Assembly: GCA_037976565.1 (NCBI GenBank) | Contig: CP137673.1 | Location: 6,703,522-6,767,521, forward strand | Direction of reading: 5' to 3' | DNA: 64,000 nucleotides | From: Mesocentrotus franciscanus | Lineage: Eukaryota > Echinodermata > Echinoidea > Camarodonta > Strongylocentrotidae | Shown here: one piece after another, positions 29,341 to 41,340 of the stretch | How positions within the stretch are numbered: position 1 is the stretch's first letter | Layout of the letters: every line of letters begins with the position of its first letter | The notes under the pieces: generated by a model | Database searches by the model: none | Seen by the model: only the letters and a program-made list of their open reading frames with translations | What the model was told of the DNA's origin: nothing | Position numbers and translations under genes: made by a program

Positions 29341-29536
29341 TTAAAGCCCCACTGCACTACTTGTAGCTACTTGCTCCCTCTATATAGAAAACAATGTCTA
29401 AGCAGTGCCCGTTGGTCCCCCATGATCCTCTTTTTCTTATGTTAATTGAGAGCTGAGTTGATGAGATAACCACCTGTCAGTGACCATGATGGGTGGTCTA
29501 ATCCCTCCTGGCCAAACTAGTGCAGACAGGCTTTAA
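29341..29536 (+). mobile_element. TTAA-flanked MITE, family 1 copy
   Basis: [TTAA]AGCCCCACTGCACTA ... GTGCAGACAGGCT[TTAA]. Shares CTACTTGTAGCTACTTGCTC and CCCCCATGATCCTC with the copy at 13885. Confidence 0.75.
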
Positions 29537-29565
29537 AGAGCAAGCACTGAAGAGTACCTTTTGTT

Positions 29566-29834
29566 TTAAAGGTTGAGTTGTGGGGAAAGGAAAGGTGGAA
29601 ATAATGTGAGAGCTTTTTCATTCTTTTTATATTAGTGTGGAAGAGTATCATAGAAAATATGCCCCTTGAAAATGATGGCTCTTCAAACGCCCTCATATTC
29701 AAAATATGCCAATTTCTTATCATTTTGATGATTTCAAAACCTCTCCGTTCCCACCAATACCAATCACTTCCACACAGTTTCTTTAAATTCTTTTACAATG
29801 CAATCGCATGACCAGAACTCAACTTTATCTTTAA
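29566..29834. mobile_element. MITE, family 2, TTAA flanks
   Basis: [TTAA]AGGTTGAGTTGTGG ... CCAGAACTCAACTTTATC[TTTAA]. Shares GGCTCTTCAAACGCCCTC with the other members. Confidence 0.65.
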
Positions 29835-30078
29835 TTCATTCGCTTTAGAATTGCAAGGTCAGTGCACTAAATTTTTACCAAGTGTGATCAAATTTTCTAC
29901 TCAGAACCTTAGAATATTGAATAAACAAGGTACAAATATATAGAGACAAGGGAAGAGGAAGTCTTGTCTAGGTCTGAGAGATGCAGTGATCCCACTCCTC
30001 TTTCACTGACCATGATAACATGTTCAGGAAGGAAGAGCCAACAAGAGATAGCAGAATAATGTTTCCTTTGTGACCTTT

Positions 30079-30474
30079 GAAGATAAAGTTGAGTTCTGGT
30101 CTTACGATTGCATTGTGAAAGAAACGTTGTGGAATCGATCAGAAAAGGTTGATCATCTAGCATATAAGTATTAAGGTGTACTGCAAGGTTCTGGAATCAT
30201 CAAAATGATAAGAAATTTGGCCCAGTCTTGGTAAAGTTACAAGCACTGTACACAGAAAGATTTACATGTATATGGGACTACACGAAAATGTGGCATAAAA
30301 ATCTGTCCCGATTTTTATGCTGTTACATGCCATATTTAGAATATTAAGGCATTTGAAGAGCCATGCTTTTCAGGGAACATTTTTTCTCTGATGTTCTTCC
30401 ACACTTGCATAATACAATGATAACGCTCACAAATTAGTTTTTCACCTCTTCCCAGAACTCAACCTTCTCTTTAA
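30079..30474. mobile_element. MITE, family 2, inverted neighbour copy
   Basis: GATAAAGTTGAGTTCTGG ... CCCAGAACTCAACCTTCTC[TTTAA]. Lies in opposite orientation to the copy at 29566, with a 245-bp gap. Confidence 0.65.
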
Positions 30475-31013
30475 AACACTGTGGTAGTGGGTCAGTTAGT
30501 GGGTACCGGTAAATATATACCGGTATGCGCGAGATACAGTGGAGCCTTGCTATAAGCCTTGCTATAAAGAGCACAGCTCTCATATACCCTTGTTATAACA
30601 AAGTAATTATGCCAATCCCTCTCGTGTGTAATTCTGTCGTTTATGAGCCCTCATATTCTTAGGATTTAACAAGGTAATTTCCCTCGGTCCTAAGGAGGAG
30701 TTGTAATGAAGTTTCCCTGCAGTAGACCCCTTGGTAAATTACCTACCAGTATATGAGTGAGATATTAAGAACTTGTCCCTCAACAGGAACAGACGTACCA
30801 AGTTTTATCCTGTCTTGCCTTTTCCAAATGGCAATCAGAAACTCCCTGCGTGTATTCCAGTGTTAGAATTTTATAGAAAAATTAAGATTTTACCATCATT
30901 ATCAATACTGAACTATTCAGCTTTATGAAACACCCCTCAGATTACGTTAGGCTACACATATAGTGATTAGCTACACTCCTAGAAGGGAATGATGTTCAAT
31001 ACCCAATTCCCAT

Positions 31014-31323
31014 TGTAGAGGTGTCGTGGTATAGTAGATATGTCATCAGACTGTGGATCACATGGTTCGAGGTTCGAGTCCCACCGCAGCACTAATTTCC
31101 TTTGGCAAGACATTAATCTACATTTGCCACTCTCCACCCAGGTGAAGTAAATCGGTACCCAGTAGGAAGACATTCCTTGAATGCTTTAGCGCCTTATTAT
31201 GTCAGCTCAGCTACAGCCGGGGTAATAATATGATACTTTTTTATTAAGTGCAGTAGAGTATATTCATTCATACACACATGTAGTAGCTGTGCTATATAAA
31301 TGGACCTATTATTATTATTATTC
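31014..31323 (+). mobile_element. tRNA-derived SINE, second full copy
   Basis: Head TGTAGAGGTGTCGTGGTATA, B box GGTTCGAGTCC, body CATTTGCCACTCTCCACCCA, tail GTGCTATATAAATGG then (ATT)n. Same family as 11902-12250 with a different anticodon-arm region. Confidence 0.7.
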
Positions 31324-32631
31324 TCAAGTGTTTGGAGATTTTATTTAGAAAAAAATATTTGAACAGAATGCACAGATTTCTACATTTATGTATTTACTTT
31401 GTAGATACATTGCTAGAAAGATAGCCTAATACATTTGATACTCTTTGGTATATACATGTACAGTATGCAACTGGATGGTAAAAATGCTGTTCAGTCTATA
31501 TCTGTACTAACTACAGTGTACCAGCAAAAAGATGAATGAGGTACAGCAATACCATCTTAACCACAATTACATAGAGTGCATGTACCCTATACTTGGCTAT
31601 TCAGTTCTTGCTGCATAGGCTATATTAATGAGAGCAAAGATATATTCACCACATTGTACTTGACTTTTTTTTGGGGGGGGGAATCTTCCAACTTTGTCTG
31701 TCATGAGATACATACATGTATACCAGCATGTGTGCAATTCAGTAAAATATCAAACCATTGCGAGTTTTCTCGTATGAAATAGTATGCCCAATTGTGGGGG
31801 TGTATTGAGGCTTGTACATGTGTACGTGCACTTACAAGAGATATAAAACTTTATAATGATGAAAAGTGAGTCATTTGAAATCATAGATCTATGTCTGAGA
31901 TATGATCCACAGATTAGTGAGGGTATCCAGGGGTTTCTGCTAACACCCATGCTAACAACCTTGTAATCCTGTATGGATTATCCATGATGGTTTAAGCTCA
32001 AACCGAATCCCTGAGATTACCATGGATATGTTAATGGGAAGAAAACCTGAGCCCAGATAGATTGAGATACACTTGTACATTTAGACTGAGATTTATGAAA
32101 TATTCCCCCTCAAATTTTATTGAATGACTAATTTGCTGATTTTGTTAGTATTAAACCTTTTCTGAACTTTGCTTTTCATACAGCTTTTGCCTAGTAACTT
32201 TAAACGCTATGGGAATAGATTTGATAGTTTGATTGCTTTCCCAATCTTGGAATAGATATCCCTCCTCTCTGTTTTCAAACATTCAGTATTATGTCTAACC
32301 ACCGGGTATTGTGTTTGCATTAAATTGCTGAGTTGTTAACATACCGGTAGTAAAAAAAAAAATATAAAAAAACATACTGGTAGTCAACAATACACTCATT
32401 GAATTATCATAATTAATGTGTAACCTACCATTTTTCTGATTCATTGGAAATTCAAAGAGGCTTCTTGCACAATTTTGTAGATGTTTTGAACTTTTGATCA
32501 GTATTTACCTATTACCGGTGTCAAATTTTGTAATAAGGTGTGGCCTCTCTATCATTTTTCTCACACAATTTCTTCATAGTGCACATTGGACCATCATTAC
32601 ACATGAGTACTGTATTCTGTTTAAGGAGATA

Positions 32632-32791
32632 TACAGTCAAACCTGCTTTAGTGACCACCTGTCTACAAAGACCACATATTTTGTTTCCCTTGAAAACGAT
32701 TTCTCATTGAAACAAGTACTAAAGGAACCTGTCTACAAAGACCACTTTTTCTTTTTCCTTTGGGCGGTCGCTATAGACAGGTTTGACTGTA
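32632..32791. mobile_element. MITE with TACAGTCAAACCTG inverted ends, copy 2
   Basis: Same ends and same inner CTGTCTACAAAGACCAC as the copy at 8728, slightly shorter. Lies between TMEM11 and DHRS7B. Confidence 0.8.
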
Positions 32792-33636
32792 ATTTCGTCT
32801 ACAGATATTGTCATGGATAACCGGGAGTCAGGGACACACGGTTTTTCAAGTTGTTGTTTTTGCGAGAATACAGGCTATATATATGTGTTCGCACATGCAT
32901 TATCTGTTCATTTTTGCATGCTGTTGAATTTGTGACCCGACAACAACTTGGGACATTCCTGAAAAATGACATTTCATTTAGTATGCATTACATCACGGCT
33001 ACATAATCAGTATCTACATCCTTGATATTGAATAATGTTCTGTAGGTTTTTAGAGTTACTTGTACATGTGTGTATTCAACATGAAATGCACTTCTCAATG
33101 CACACATACAGTACTCTGCAGATAAGACAAAGGATTCCTAAGAAATTATCTGTTTCGGCAGCATGCATATGGATGGAATCTACCATGTATACTGTACATT
33201 GTTTGTTGCTATGTCAGATGAGCCTCATGTGCTTTGATGTCACCAAGAAATAATATTATGTGTACAAGCAATTACCATATGACTACATGTATGTACATGT
33301 ACTGTAAAACCAGAAAATTGATGCATGAAATCTTGGCGAATTTTGTGATTTGCAACGGTCTCATATGAATAATAAAATTGCAATTATCACTCAACTTTTT
33401 TTTGGAAAACCATGAAATTTTCTTGCCAAAAAATGGCATTGACTATTTATGAGAGTTTCATGTTGCAAAAATATCTGGTTTTACAGTATTGGATTGAATA
33501 TGTAGTTGGTTTATTTGCCGATGGATCATAGATTGTCAGATAACCTTTGACCTCGGCTATTGAGACAGCAGGTAACAAAAAAGCACTGATGTTATGATGT
33601 GACATACGTGTATACATGTATCTTTAAAGGTCACTG

Positions 33637-33697
33637 AAGGTCGTTCCCCAGACGTAAATAATCATGTCTGATTGATACACGTCTGTAAAAACCCGAA
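33637..33697 (+). mobile_element. Alu/7SL-like SINE, 3' fragment
   Basis: Keeps only GGTCGTTCCCCAGACGTAAA, TGATACACGTCTG and TAAAAACCC. A 5'-truncated copy, as expected from reverse transcription starting at the 3' end. Confidence 0.65.
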
Positions 33698-34569
33698 TTA
33701 CACTCCCATACCTTCAAGACCTCCATATGTGGGGGATTATTGCAGATGTTATCTGATATTGTAAACCATTATCAAGGAAAGCCTGTTCTTTAAACAAGGT
33801 GTCTTTGTTTGTGGTGTTAATGAATGGGATTATATTATAGTGTACCAACCTTTGCGTGATGAAGGTATACACAATACAATGTACCATAACCAAGGTGTGG
33901 TAAAGAGATATCTCTATTGGTGTGACCCACACCGTCAAATTGCAGTGTATGAAATATGATTATCTAGTAGGCAACGTGAATGCAAGTGCAAGATTTTGAA
34001 TTTTGCGATCGGTATTTTGCTTGTCATGTGAAGCCCTTTACTGGATCTACATCTAAGTGTAGTAAAAGTAATGTTGATAAGTAATAAGTTGATGTGCTTA
34101 CAATTACATCCTTTTTCAGCCGTGAACGATGGTCTGGTTTAAATTCCAGTTGGATACAGTCGTGAATATTTCACGCAGATTATGAATATGCACAGGGGTC
34201 GAAAGTGGATGTAACTCCTGAAATTTTGATAAGTACTGGTACTCAAAACCTGTTGCAAGATGAAATTGATTGGAAAGTTTTTCTTGAGTGAACATATACT
34301 GTATCTGTAAACGAGTGTAAAGATTGCTAAATTCTTGCAGGAAGTGAAGACTGAAAATGAGTGAATTCATGTATTGTTTGTTGACAAGAATTGTACATTT
34401 TTCTTTCTCTTTTTCATGAGAATTTTAAAATGTACCTGTATTGTAATGAACGCGACCTTTTGAAGAATGCTATCTAATGGCAATGGCGAAGAAAAAAATA
34501 CATGTAATGTTTTAAAGTGAAGAAATACAATATATGAATCTGTTACATTTGTACAGAAAGAAACTTGGA

Positions 34570-34575
34570 AATAAA
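34570..34575 (+). terminator. Candidate plus-strand polyadenylation signal
   Basis: AATAAA followed within 30 nt by GTCTGGGGTGCTTTG, a plausible downstream element. It could be a distal TMEM11 end, which would leave about 1.2 kb to the DHRS7B stop. Transcript data would decide. Confidence 0.3.
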
Positions 34576-34599
34576 ATGAAATGAAATTTACGTCTGGGG

Positions 34600-35740
34600 T
34601 GCTTTGATTTGACTTTATTGTTCATGTCACTTTGTTGTTTACACTACATCAGCAATATTTGGTCTCCTTTCCCCTCAATCCATTAAAAAAAAATCTTTCT
34701 TTCTCTCTCGAAATGTTCTTCTCTTGGGCATTCTATGACCAGGGTAGTCTCCCTTCCATTTTCTTCGAATATTCATTCTCCTCTCTTCCTCCCCCTCTTC
34801 TTTCCCTCCTTCATTCATTCCCTCTCTCACACTTTCTTTCCTCAGCCCTCATACCAGTACATTATATTTAATAAATATAAAATTCATGTTAAGTATGCAT
34901 TTAATAATGACAATGGTATCTAAACAGTTGATATTATATTATTGCATATTTATTATAAACATGTTATTCTATAAATCATACAACTTACAAATACATTATG
35001 CAGTATGTCCATCGAACGGTATGAATTGGATTGTTCTTGTGAAATAATTAAATAAAATAATGGGAGAATGCTCCAACTCTGTATGCATCTTGTTAAAAAT
35101 GCATCAAATTACCCTTTATAATGGCACACAGGAGATACATGTAAGAAAATTAAATCTCCCAAAAGCTCTTGAAAATGCCCCAAAAGCTCTTGAAAATCCC
35201 CAGGTATCATTATTAATCAATTAAAATAATATACAAATATTTTGGTGGCATAAAGCCAAGGGGAGGGCAAATATGCATCTGAATAATAATAATAAATTTG
35301 ATTGCAATATGTTGCAACTACAACAGTTGGCAGCAATTTATTTGTGACACCCCCTCACCTTGTTTTTGTTAGTACTTGTCTTGTACACTATTGAACATAC
35401 CATTGAACATTTTGACATGGTTGTGAAAGAAGTCCACTTTTTAATCAAGTTCTCCTATAATTTTTCTTAGGAAGACACACCTTGAAATTTCAAGACTGAT
35501 TAACATTTAGTTTTGGAAAATAGGAAAACAAGCGTCTGTTCTCAATTGGAATTCCATTCTCTCAACGATATGACCAACTCTACAATACATTAAATGGATA
35601 ATCATGGTTAACAGTAAACTGCATAGCTCTCCATACAATCTTGCTTCCCATACATTTTTCTTCACTAACAAGGGTGATTAAGGACAATTTCAATTTTAAA
35701 TCTGGCAAAATTAACGTCTCTCAGTTTTCTGTGTCCTCCA
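34600..35740 (-). other. Probable DHRS7B 3' UTR and convergent spacer
   Basis: No coding signal. On the minus strand AATAAA hexamers occur near 35338 and 34949, either of which could end DHRS7B. This leaves little or no spacer from the plus-strand signal at 34570, so the two transcripts may abut or overlap. Confidence 0.35.
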
Positions 35741-35943
35741 TCAATCTTCCGTTTTCATTCCTTTCCTCGCTCTCCCTGCCATGATCCAGAAGTAGAGATT
35801 GGGGAGCAGAGCTCTGATGTAAATTGCAGCACTGTGGGTAAAGGGCCCTAAAACTACATCACTTTGTTGCTTAGCAACCGCATCAACTACCTTATCGGCC
35901 ACATAGACTGTCGACATGCCACTGGCAGTGGTGGAATCCATTT
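35741..35943 (-). CDS. DHRS7B: DHRS7B coding exon 6 with stop
   Basis: Residues 247-313 and the TGA at 35741-35743. Contains [20 protein letters not shown] and [17 protein letters not shown], matching the DHRS7B tail. Acceptor TTGCAG. Confidence 0.92.
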
Positions 35944-38900
35944 CTGCAAGGGCAAAATGAAGATATTCATCACTAATTTCAATAAAAATATAATTTATGT
36001 AAAGAATCATTTAAACCCCAATAAAGACAATAGGCTTTTTAACCATATATAGCCTGGACTATTTTGAAGGTGCATAGCCCGGGAGGGGGGGGGGGCGGGG
36101 GCTTCTAAGACCCCCGCCCCTATGATCTCGGCAGTGAAACGGCCGATTGCGCGAAAATTTGCATGCATGTCAAGTGAAGTGTATAGAATACTATGGTAAT
36201 TTCAATTTTTTGAAAAATTCACTCATTTGCATATTTATGGTAATTTATGCAATGAAGGTCATAACATTCACATTTTTACCCATAAATCATATATTCTTCA
36301 TATTTAAACACTAGTTTTCACTACATATATCCTTTTGGAATAATAATACAACAACAAAATTTGGAAGAGCCAGATTATTCCTTATGTTATCTATTGTTTT
36401 GATCATTTCTTATGTATTTCTTCGTTTTTTTAATATGTTTTATTGTTTTTGTTGTTTTATTTCATTTCTAACTATAATTCAACAATTTAGACCCCCAAAA
36501 CAAACACCTTAACTATAAACAAGACCAAATTTACCAATGTTTTATCTCTTTTTTTGAAAAATGATATTTCCATATGTTTTGTACACAAATCACGAAAATG
36601 AGCGATTTTGGAGCTGACATGCAAAGACAAAAGGTCACGTGACTTTGTAACGGTAGGTCTGATTTTCGAAAAATTTGTTCCAAAAGATATGCAAGACCCG
36701 AAATAAAAAAGTCATTAAATTTCAGCGCAAGATTTGTTTGCGTTAAAAAATTATCGCGAAATGTAGAGGGGGGTTCTAAAGCCCCGGGCTATATAGGGTT
36801 AAGCATCCAAACAAATGAAGAAAAGGATTCTATAAATTCTACAAAAAATATCCCTGCATTATCAACTCTGAGCAACTTCACCCCTCACTATCCCCTGAGG
36901 ACAACTAAATGTAACCTCAGAAGAACTACTCCCAGACAACTATCATCTTGGGGAAAATTACTCCATGTACAGCGGTACGCATAGCTGTAGAGCTAAGCAT
37001 GCTCATTCAACGTGTAGGTCATGTGTGTAGTATTGCATATACCGGTAAACACAAGTAGAGGTAAGTGTGCTTGTACTCTGTATGCATACTACAGTAAGCC
37101 TACTAACTCGGATTTTTTTTGACATCGAGATGACATGGACAGATCTTAAAATAACTTGAGAGCTTTGTTGTATAAAACAATATTTCATGTCTTCATTCAT
37201 TAATTATACGATTTTTCTGCTCTCGTTGAGGCTGTAAATGCATGTACCTATCGTACTCAGCTTGACGGCTATCTACAACAGATACACACATCCTCACCTT
37301 GAGTGCAGATATATTGTATAATTACCTCGTCAGCATGCATCATATATAAACTAAAGTCCCTTTCATTCATGAAATTTTCCACGTTCCAAGAAAAACCAGG
37401 ATTACTCACTTGCATGCACAGAGCCATCTCCATCGAGTGCACTCAAGGAAATGTTGGTCTTGATATAGCTAGGACTGAGAACTGTGACATGGATGTTATG
37501 CTCCGCAACCTCCGCCCTGAGTGAGTCAAAGAAGGCCTGCATGGCATGCTTTGAAGCAGAATCTGGATGTAATAATGATAAAATGTTGATAACAACAATA
37601 ATGATGAGGATAGTGATGATGATTAAGAGGATAATGAAGATGATTATGATGGTAGTGGTGGTGATGATGATGAAGATGATGATGTTGATGATGATGGTGA
37701 TGGTGGTGATGATGATGGTGGTGATGATGATGATGATGATGATGGTGGTGTTAATACAGGTGAGAATAAAGATGATGATGATGTGATATGAGTTGACACA
37801 TTAGATGTCAATATATGCTTAGAACTTCACAATACATGCACCTGAAGTTGGTAAACCTTAGGGACACCAAATGATAATATTACCTTGGACTTGCCCAAAG
37901 TAACTTCTCCCTCCCAAAACCAATGTTTCTTTGGTGATACCTTTGCAATAACTTCAAAGAGCAAATAGATGGAATGTTTATTGCATACTCACAGGCACTT
38001 CTGAAAGGAATAGCTATTCTGCCTTGAATACTGCTGACTGCAAGTATGTGTCCGCTTTTTCTTGAGATCATATTTGGCAAAATGGCTAGAGTGAAAGAAA
38101 AAAAAAATTATCACCGAAGGCATGGTTTATTAATCACTTCTATTCAACAACACTTGGGCAATAGTAGTGTGGTAGGTTTCTAGAATTATAATAATAACAA
38201 ATTGTATTTCGCATGAAATGATATAAGAAAGTATTCTAAATATTATTTTTGTCTTCTTTTGTGGGAAGCAGCGTTCCCATCTGTGCATAGCACTAAGCAC
38301 CCTAAGTGCTCATACCAATCATGGGAGACATTGGGAAAAACTACCAACGGCAAATTCTCCTCGTCGACAAGAGTATCAACAAGGATAATAAATGGTCACT
38401 GCAGTTTCGTCCTGTAAAGTTGTTTTGATCCTAAACATCTCAAAGTAACACTTCTTGTTCGGCCCTGTAAGTATGCCAAGGATTCATGTTTAATCCATTC
38501 TTGCCCAAGCCCAAAGGACTAAAACTTGTCTGTCCTGCTCCAAAGGACACCGACCAGCTTACCGGATGTGAGGACAAGCGAGCCAAAATGGTTGACATTC
38601 ATGATCTTCTGATGAACGGAGAGAACGGTATCAACGACGCTCCCTCTACCGCTCATGCCTCCGTTGTTGATAAGGATATCTACATGGCCGTGGAGCGCAA
38701 GGGCTTCTTTCGCTTTGTCCGGTAACTCATCTAGTCTCTCTAGGTCTAAGGGTAGAACATGGGGTGTGTGTGCTGGTATTCCTTGAGCCTAAATTGTATT
38801 CATGAATAGACAAAATGTGTCTACTGTGATGATGTCTTATGTAAATTCATCCATTCACGCTCTAGATTGATACCAATCATGTACCAACTTCATCTGGCAT

Positions 38901-40633
38901 TGAATTTGTTACGGAATTGCTAATGACAGCTCGTAAAAAGATTTAAAAACGGGAATGATTAGTATGCTATAAATTGTTAAAAACATTATAATAAAAAGTA
39001 AATATCCAAGAGAATAAACTGCTTTGAAGTGCCCCTAAAAGTTATTACACGTATATGTAACTATATCATTCCCATCAATGTACATACTGTCTGTGCACAA
39101 AATGCACACAGTAAAATGAGACAAACGGACAAAAAAATTAAAGTGTGGTCGTCTGTAGTGAATCTTCAGAGGACATTTGGATTGTACAACACACACTCTG
39201 GCCAAACTTCCTCATAACTCAATTTCACATACTAGTCAAATCTCCACCTTCAACCTCGCTCTTGTTTCATTAAACTTGTTAACAATAACAAATACTAAAT
39301 TTCTATGACAAATTTGCTCTCAGCCAATCAAATGCCACAATTTCAGAAGCTTACAACAGTTATTGTAACTTGTTATTGATAATAAGTTTTATGAAACAGG
39401 GCCCTGGACCAACAATTTACCTTACCCTCATCCATATCTCAGCCCAATCACAACCTTATATAAATAGTTCTACTAAAGAAAATACTGGAGCAAACATGGA
39501 CAGACAAAATGTAGGATCATGGACAACATGTGCCAGTAAAACTGGTAATCAGGATCAGGAATAAGTTGCTTAAAGTAACCTTCTTACCAATTTCAGGGCC
39601 ATCAATTCTTTCTTGACCCTCTCGAGTTCAGGAGCCCTCCTTGCACACAAAATCACCTTGCAGCCAAGATGATAGAAAGCTCTAGCACACGCTGAAGAGC
39701 AAGAATAAGATAAAGAATGATAACGTTAAAAAACACATGATCAAATGCACTCATGGGAGCTCACCTATGTGGGACTTTGTCACAAATTAACTCCTGCACT
39801 AGTTCAAAATAAACACCAAGATTAATTGAGGCAGGTTTCATTTACTTACATTTTTTATTTTCCTGATTCAGGGACTCTTCACCTATTACTCTGCTACGAA
39901 TTTGGGGTTTCCAAATTGAAAATGAAATTTTAAATCATCATTTGCCTCTCCTCATATATGGTCTACCCTGGACCAATCCCTGTTAATACATATAAAACTT
40001 GGGGTACAAAGGCTATTTCCAATAACGTTGTACTACTTGTACATGTATAATTGGTATTAAATACGAATACTGCATCACTATCATTAATCAATAATATGTG
40101 CTCCACTAATCAAAGGTCTTATTATATTTAACATTTTAATTTGACAGAACCCCCTTATTTGGTTTCATATTGTGTAAAATATCATGAAGAAAAATTCATG
40201 TGTATCACATTAAATAGTATTTGTATATGTGGCGGCTATCTTAGAAAAATATAAAATATGAAATATCATGGAACCTCCTCCTCATTTGTGTAAAATCCAG
40301 ACGGTCAAGAGACTACAAATCAATTTTACTTGTCCTTATGTAGAAATATATTTTCAAGGAAATACTAAAACTGCCCCCCCCCCCAAGAAAAAAAAATCTT
40401 ATGCTCTTTAGCTTTAAAAAGTGACAAGTTTGAGTGGTAGATTAGTCATTACTAATCAAAAGTGTCTCACCCTCTCCTACTCCAGAACTTGCCCCTGTGA
40501 TGAGTACCACCTTATCTTTAAGCCCCGCCCTCCTTTGTTGCGATCTCAGCTTCTTGTAGAGCCATAGCAGCCCGAGACTACCAAAGATTGCTGCCGTGGC
40601 AACGCTTAAGGAATTCATAGATGCAGATGACAT
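35741..40633 (-). CDS. DHRS7B: Dehydrogenase/reductase SDR family 7B, complete, 6 coding exons
   Basis: Membrane-anchored short-chain dehydrogenase/reductase. The mammalian protein (PexRAP) is tied to acyl/alkyl-DHAP reduction in ether lipid synthesis at peroxisomes and ER. Exons (minus): 40633-40471, 39691-39588, 38788-38563, 38085-37993, 37562-37410, 35943-35741; 942 nt = 313 aa (human 325). Features: N-terminal hydrophobic anchor about 9-26, cofactor loop TGASSGVG (46-53), NNGG (130-133) where the family has NNAG, catalytic Asn in VNHFG (N155), AVSSIQG (180-186) with the catalytic Ser, and YSASK (196-200). [20 protein letters not shown] and the tail MAGRARK separate it from generic SDRs. 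LSPSYI stands where PG is usual. All phases agree. Convergent with TMEM11. Confidence 0.94.
36074..36792. mobile_element. TIR element with ATAGCCCGGG ends
   Basis: ATAGCCCGGG at 36074 and CCCGGGCTAT at 36783-36792, with G-runs and TTCTAA just inside both ends. 719 bp, in the DHRS7B intron between exons 5 and 6. Confidence 0.6.
37410..37562 (-). CDS. DHRS7B: DHRS7B coding exon 5
   Basis: Residues 196-246: [34 protein letters not shown]. Acceptor ATCCAG, donor GTGAGT. A GAT-rich microsatellite starts directly upstream of the acceptor in the intron. Confidence 0.92.
37566..37785. repeat. (GAT)n-rich microsatellite
   Basis: GATGAT and GGTGAT units over about 220 bp, starting right at the acceptor of DHRS7B exon 5. 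Confidence 0.9.
37993..38085 (-). CDS. DHRS7B: DHRS7B coding exon 4
   Basis: Residues 165-195: [20 protein letters not shown], then [10 protein letters not shown]. Acceptor CACTCTAG, donor GTGAGT. The catalytic Ser is here; the next codon, the catalytic Tyr, is split across the intron. Confidence 0.92.
38563..38788 (-). CDS. DHRS7B: DHRS7B coding exon 3
   Basis: Residues 90-164: [42 protein letters not shown]. Acceptor AATTTAG, donor GTAAGC. Carries the NNAG to NNGG change. Confidence 0.9.
39259..39416. mobile_element. MITE with GGGCCCTGTTTCAT ends, diverged copy
   Basis: Right end TTGATAATAAGTTTTATGAAA, then CAGGGCCCTGG; left end TTGTTTCATTAAACTTGTTA. Same family as 63805-63958. Confidence 0.55.
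39588..39691 (-). CDS. DHRS7B: DHRS7B coding exon 2
   Basis: Residues 55-89: [15 protein letters not shown] and [12 protein letters not shown], the second beta-alpha unit of the cofactor-binding fold. Acceptor CTTCAG, donor GTAAGA. Confidence 0.9.
40471..40633 (-). CDS. DHRS7B: DHRS7B coding exon 1
   Basis: Residues 1-54 plus one base: [11 protein letters not shown], a transmembrane segment, then [14 protein letters not shown]. Donor GTGAGA. An acceptor TTTTTCAG ends at 40655, so this exon probably starts at 40654 with 21 nt of 5' UTR. Confidence 0.9.
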
Positions 40634-41278
40634 ATTGTGAAGATTGTAGTCTTGCTGAAAAATAGAGAGCGAAGAAATGAACAAAACACTAAATCTGATG
40701 AAATAAACCAAATAAATAACATTTTAAATTAAATAAAGAGCTTAGCATATAGTAGTAAACATTGATGATCTTAAATAGATTCATCTTTAATTGCTGTTAA
40801 TGTTATCTGAAGAAGATTTCTATTTGCTGCTTTGAGTTTGACCTTTAATTTATGTCAGTTTGTGGAACTTTTCAATATCATTAATATATGATAATTATCA
40901 ATAAATATTCTTGCCCCGGCCCGGCCCGACCCCCTCTCTCACAAGAGCACCAAAAGCTCATCAAAAGGTATATGTATGTATTTCTCCAGGTCAGCCGATA
41001 AAGGACGATGCTCGTATGTGAAGTAACAGTATACGTTCCCTCTCAAAAGATCTGCAGGAATGCAATTCATTTAGATTTAGCATCACTTACCAGTAGCAGT
41101 ACACAAAAATATACGAGTGGGACCGATTATTAAAAAATGCACTTTAAATGACGCACAATGTAAGCTAATTCTCTACAATTTAAACAAGCAATGAAGCGTA
41201 GATAAACACCACACGAGCGTCCTCAAATGACTATTATCATAAACATATTAGGTAATACTTTCATGTTCTAACGCTCAC

Positions 41279-41340
41279 CTGAAAATCTAAAGTGGATCTC
41301 CTCGCAGAAGCCAAAACTCAAGTCAAATTCAAAGTCAATG
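41279..41340 (-). other. DHRS7B: Candidate DHRS7B 5' non-coding exon
   Basis: A strong donor CAG/GTGAGC ends at 41279 on the minus strand, 0.6 kb upstream of the acceptor of coding exon 1. The 5' boundary given is arbitrary. Inferred only from splice signals and position. Confidence 0.35.
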
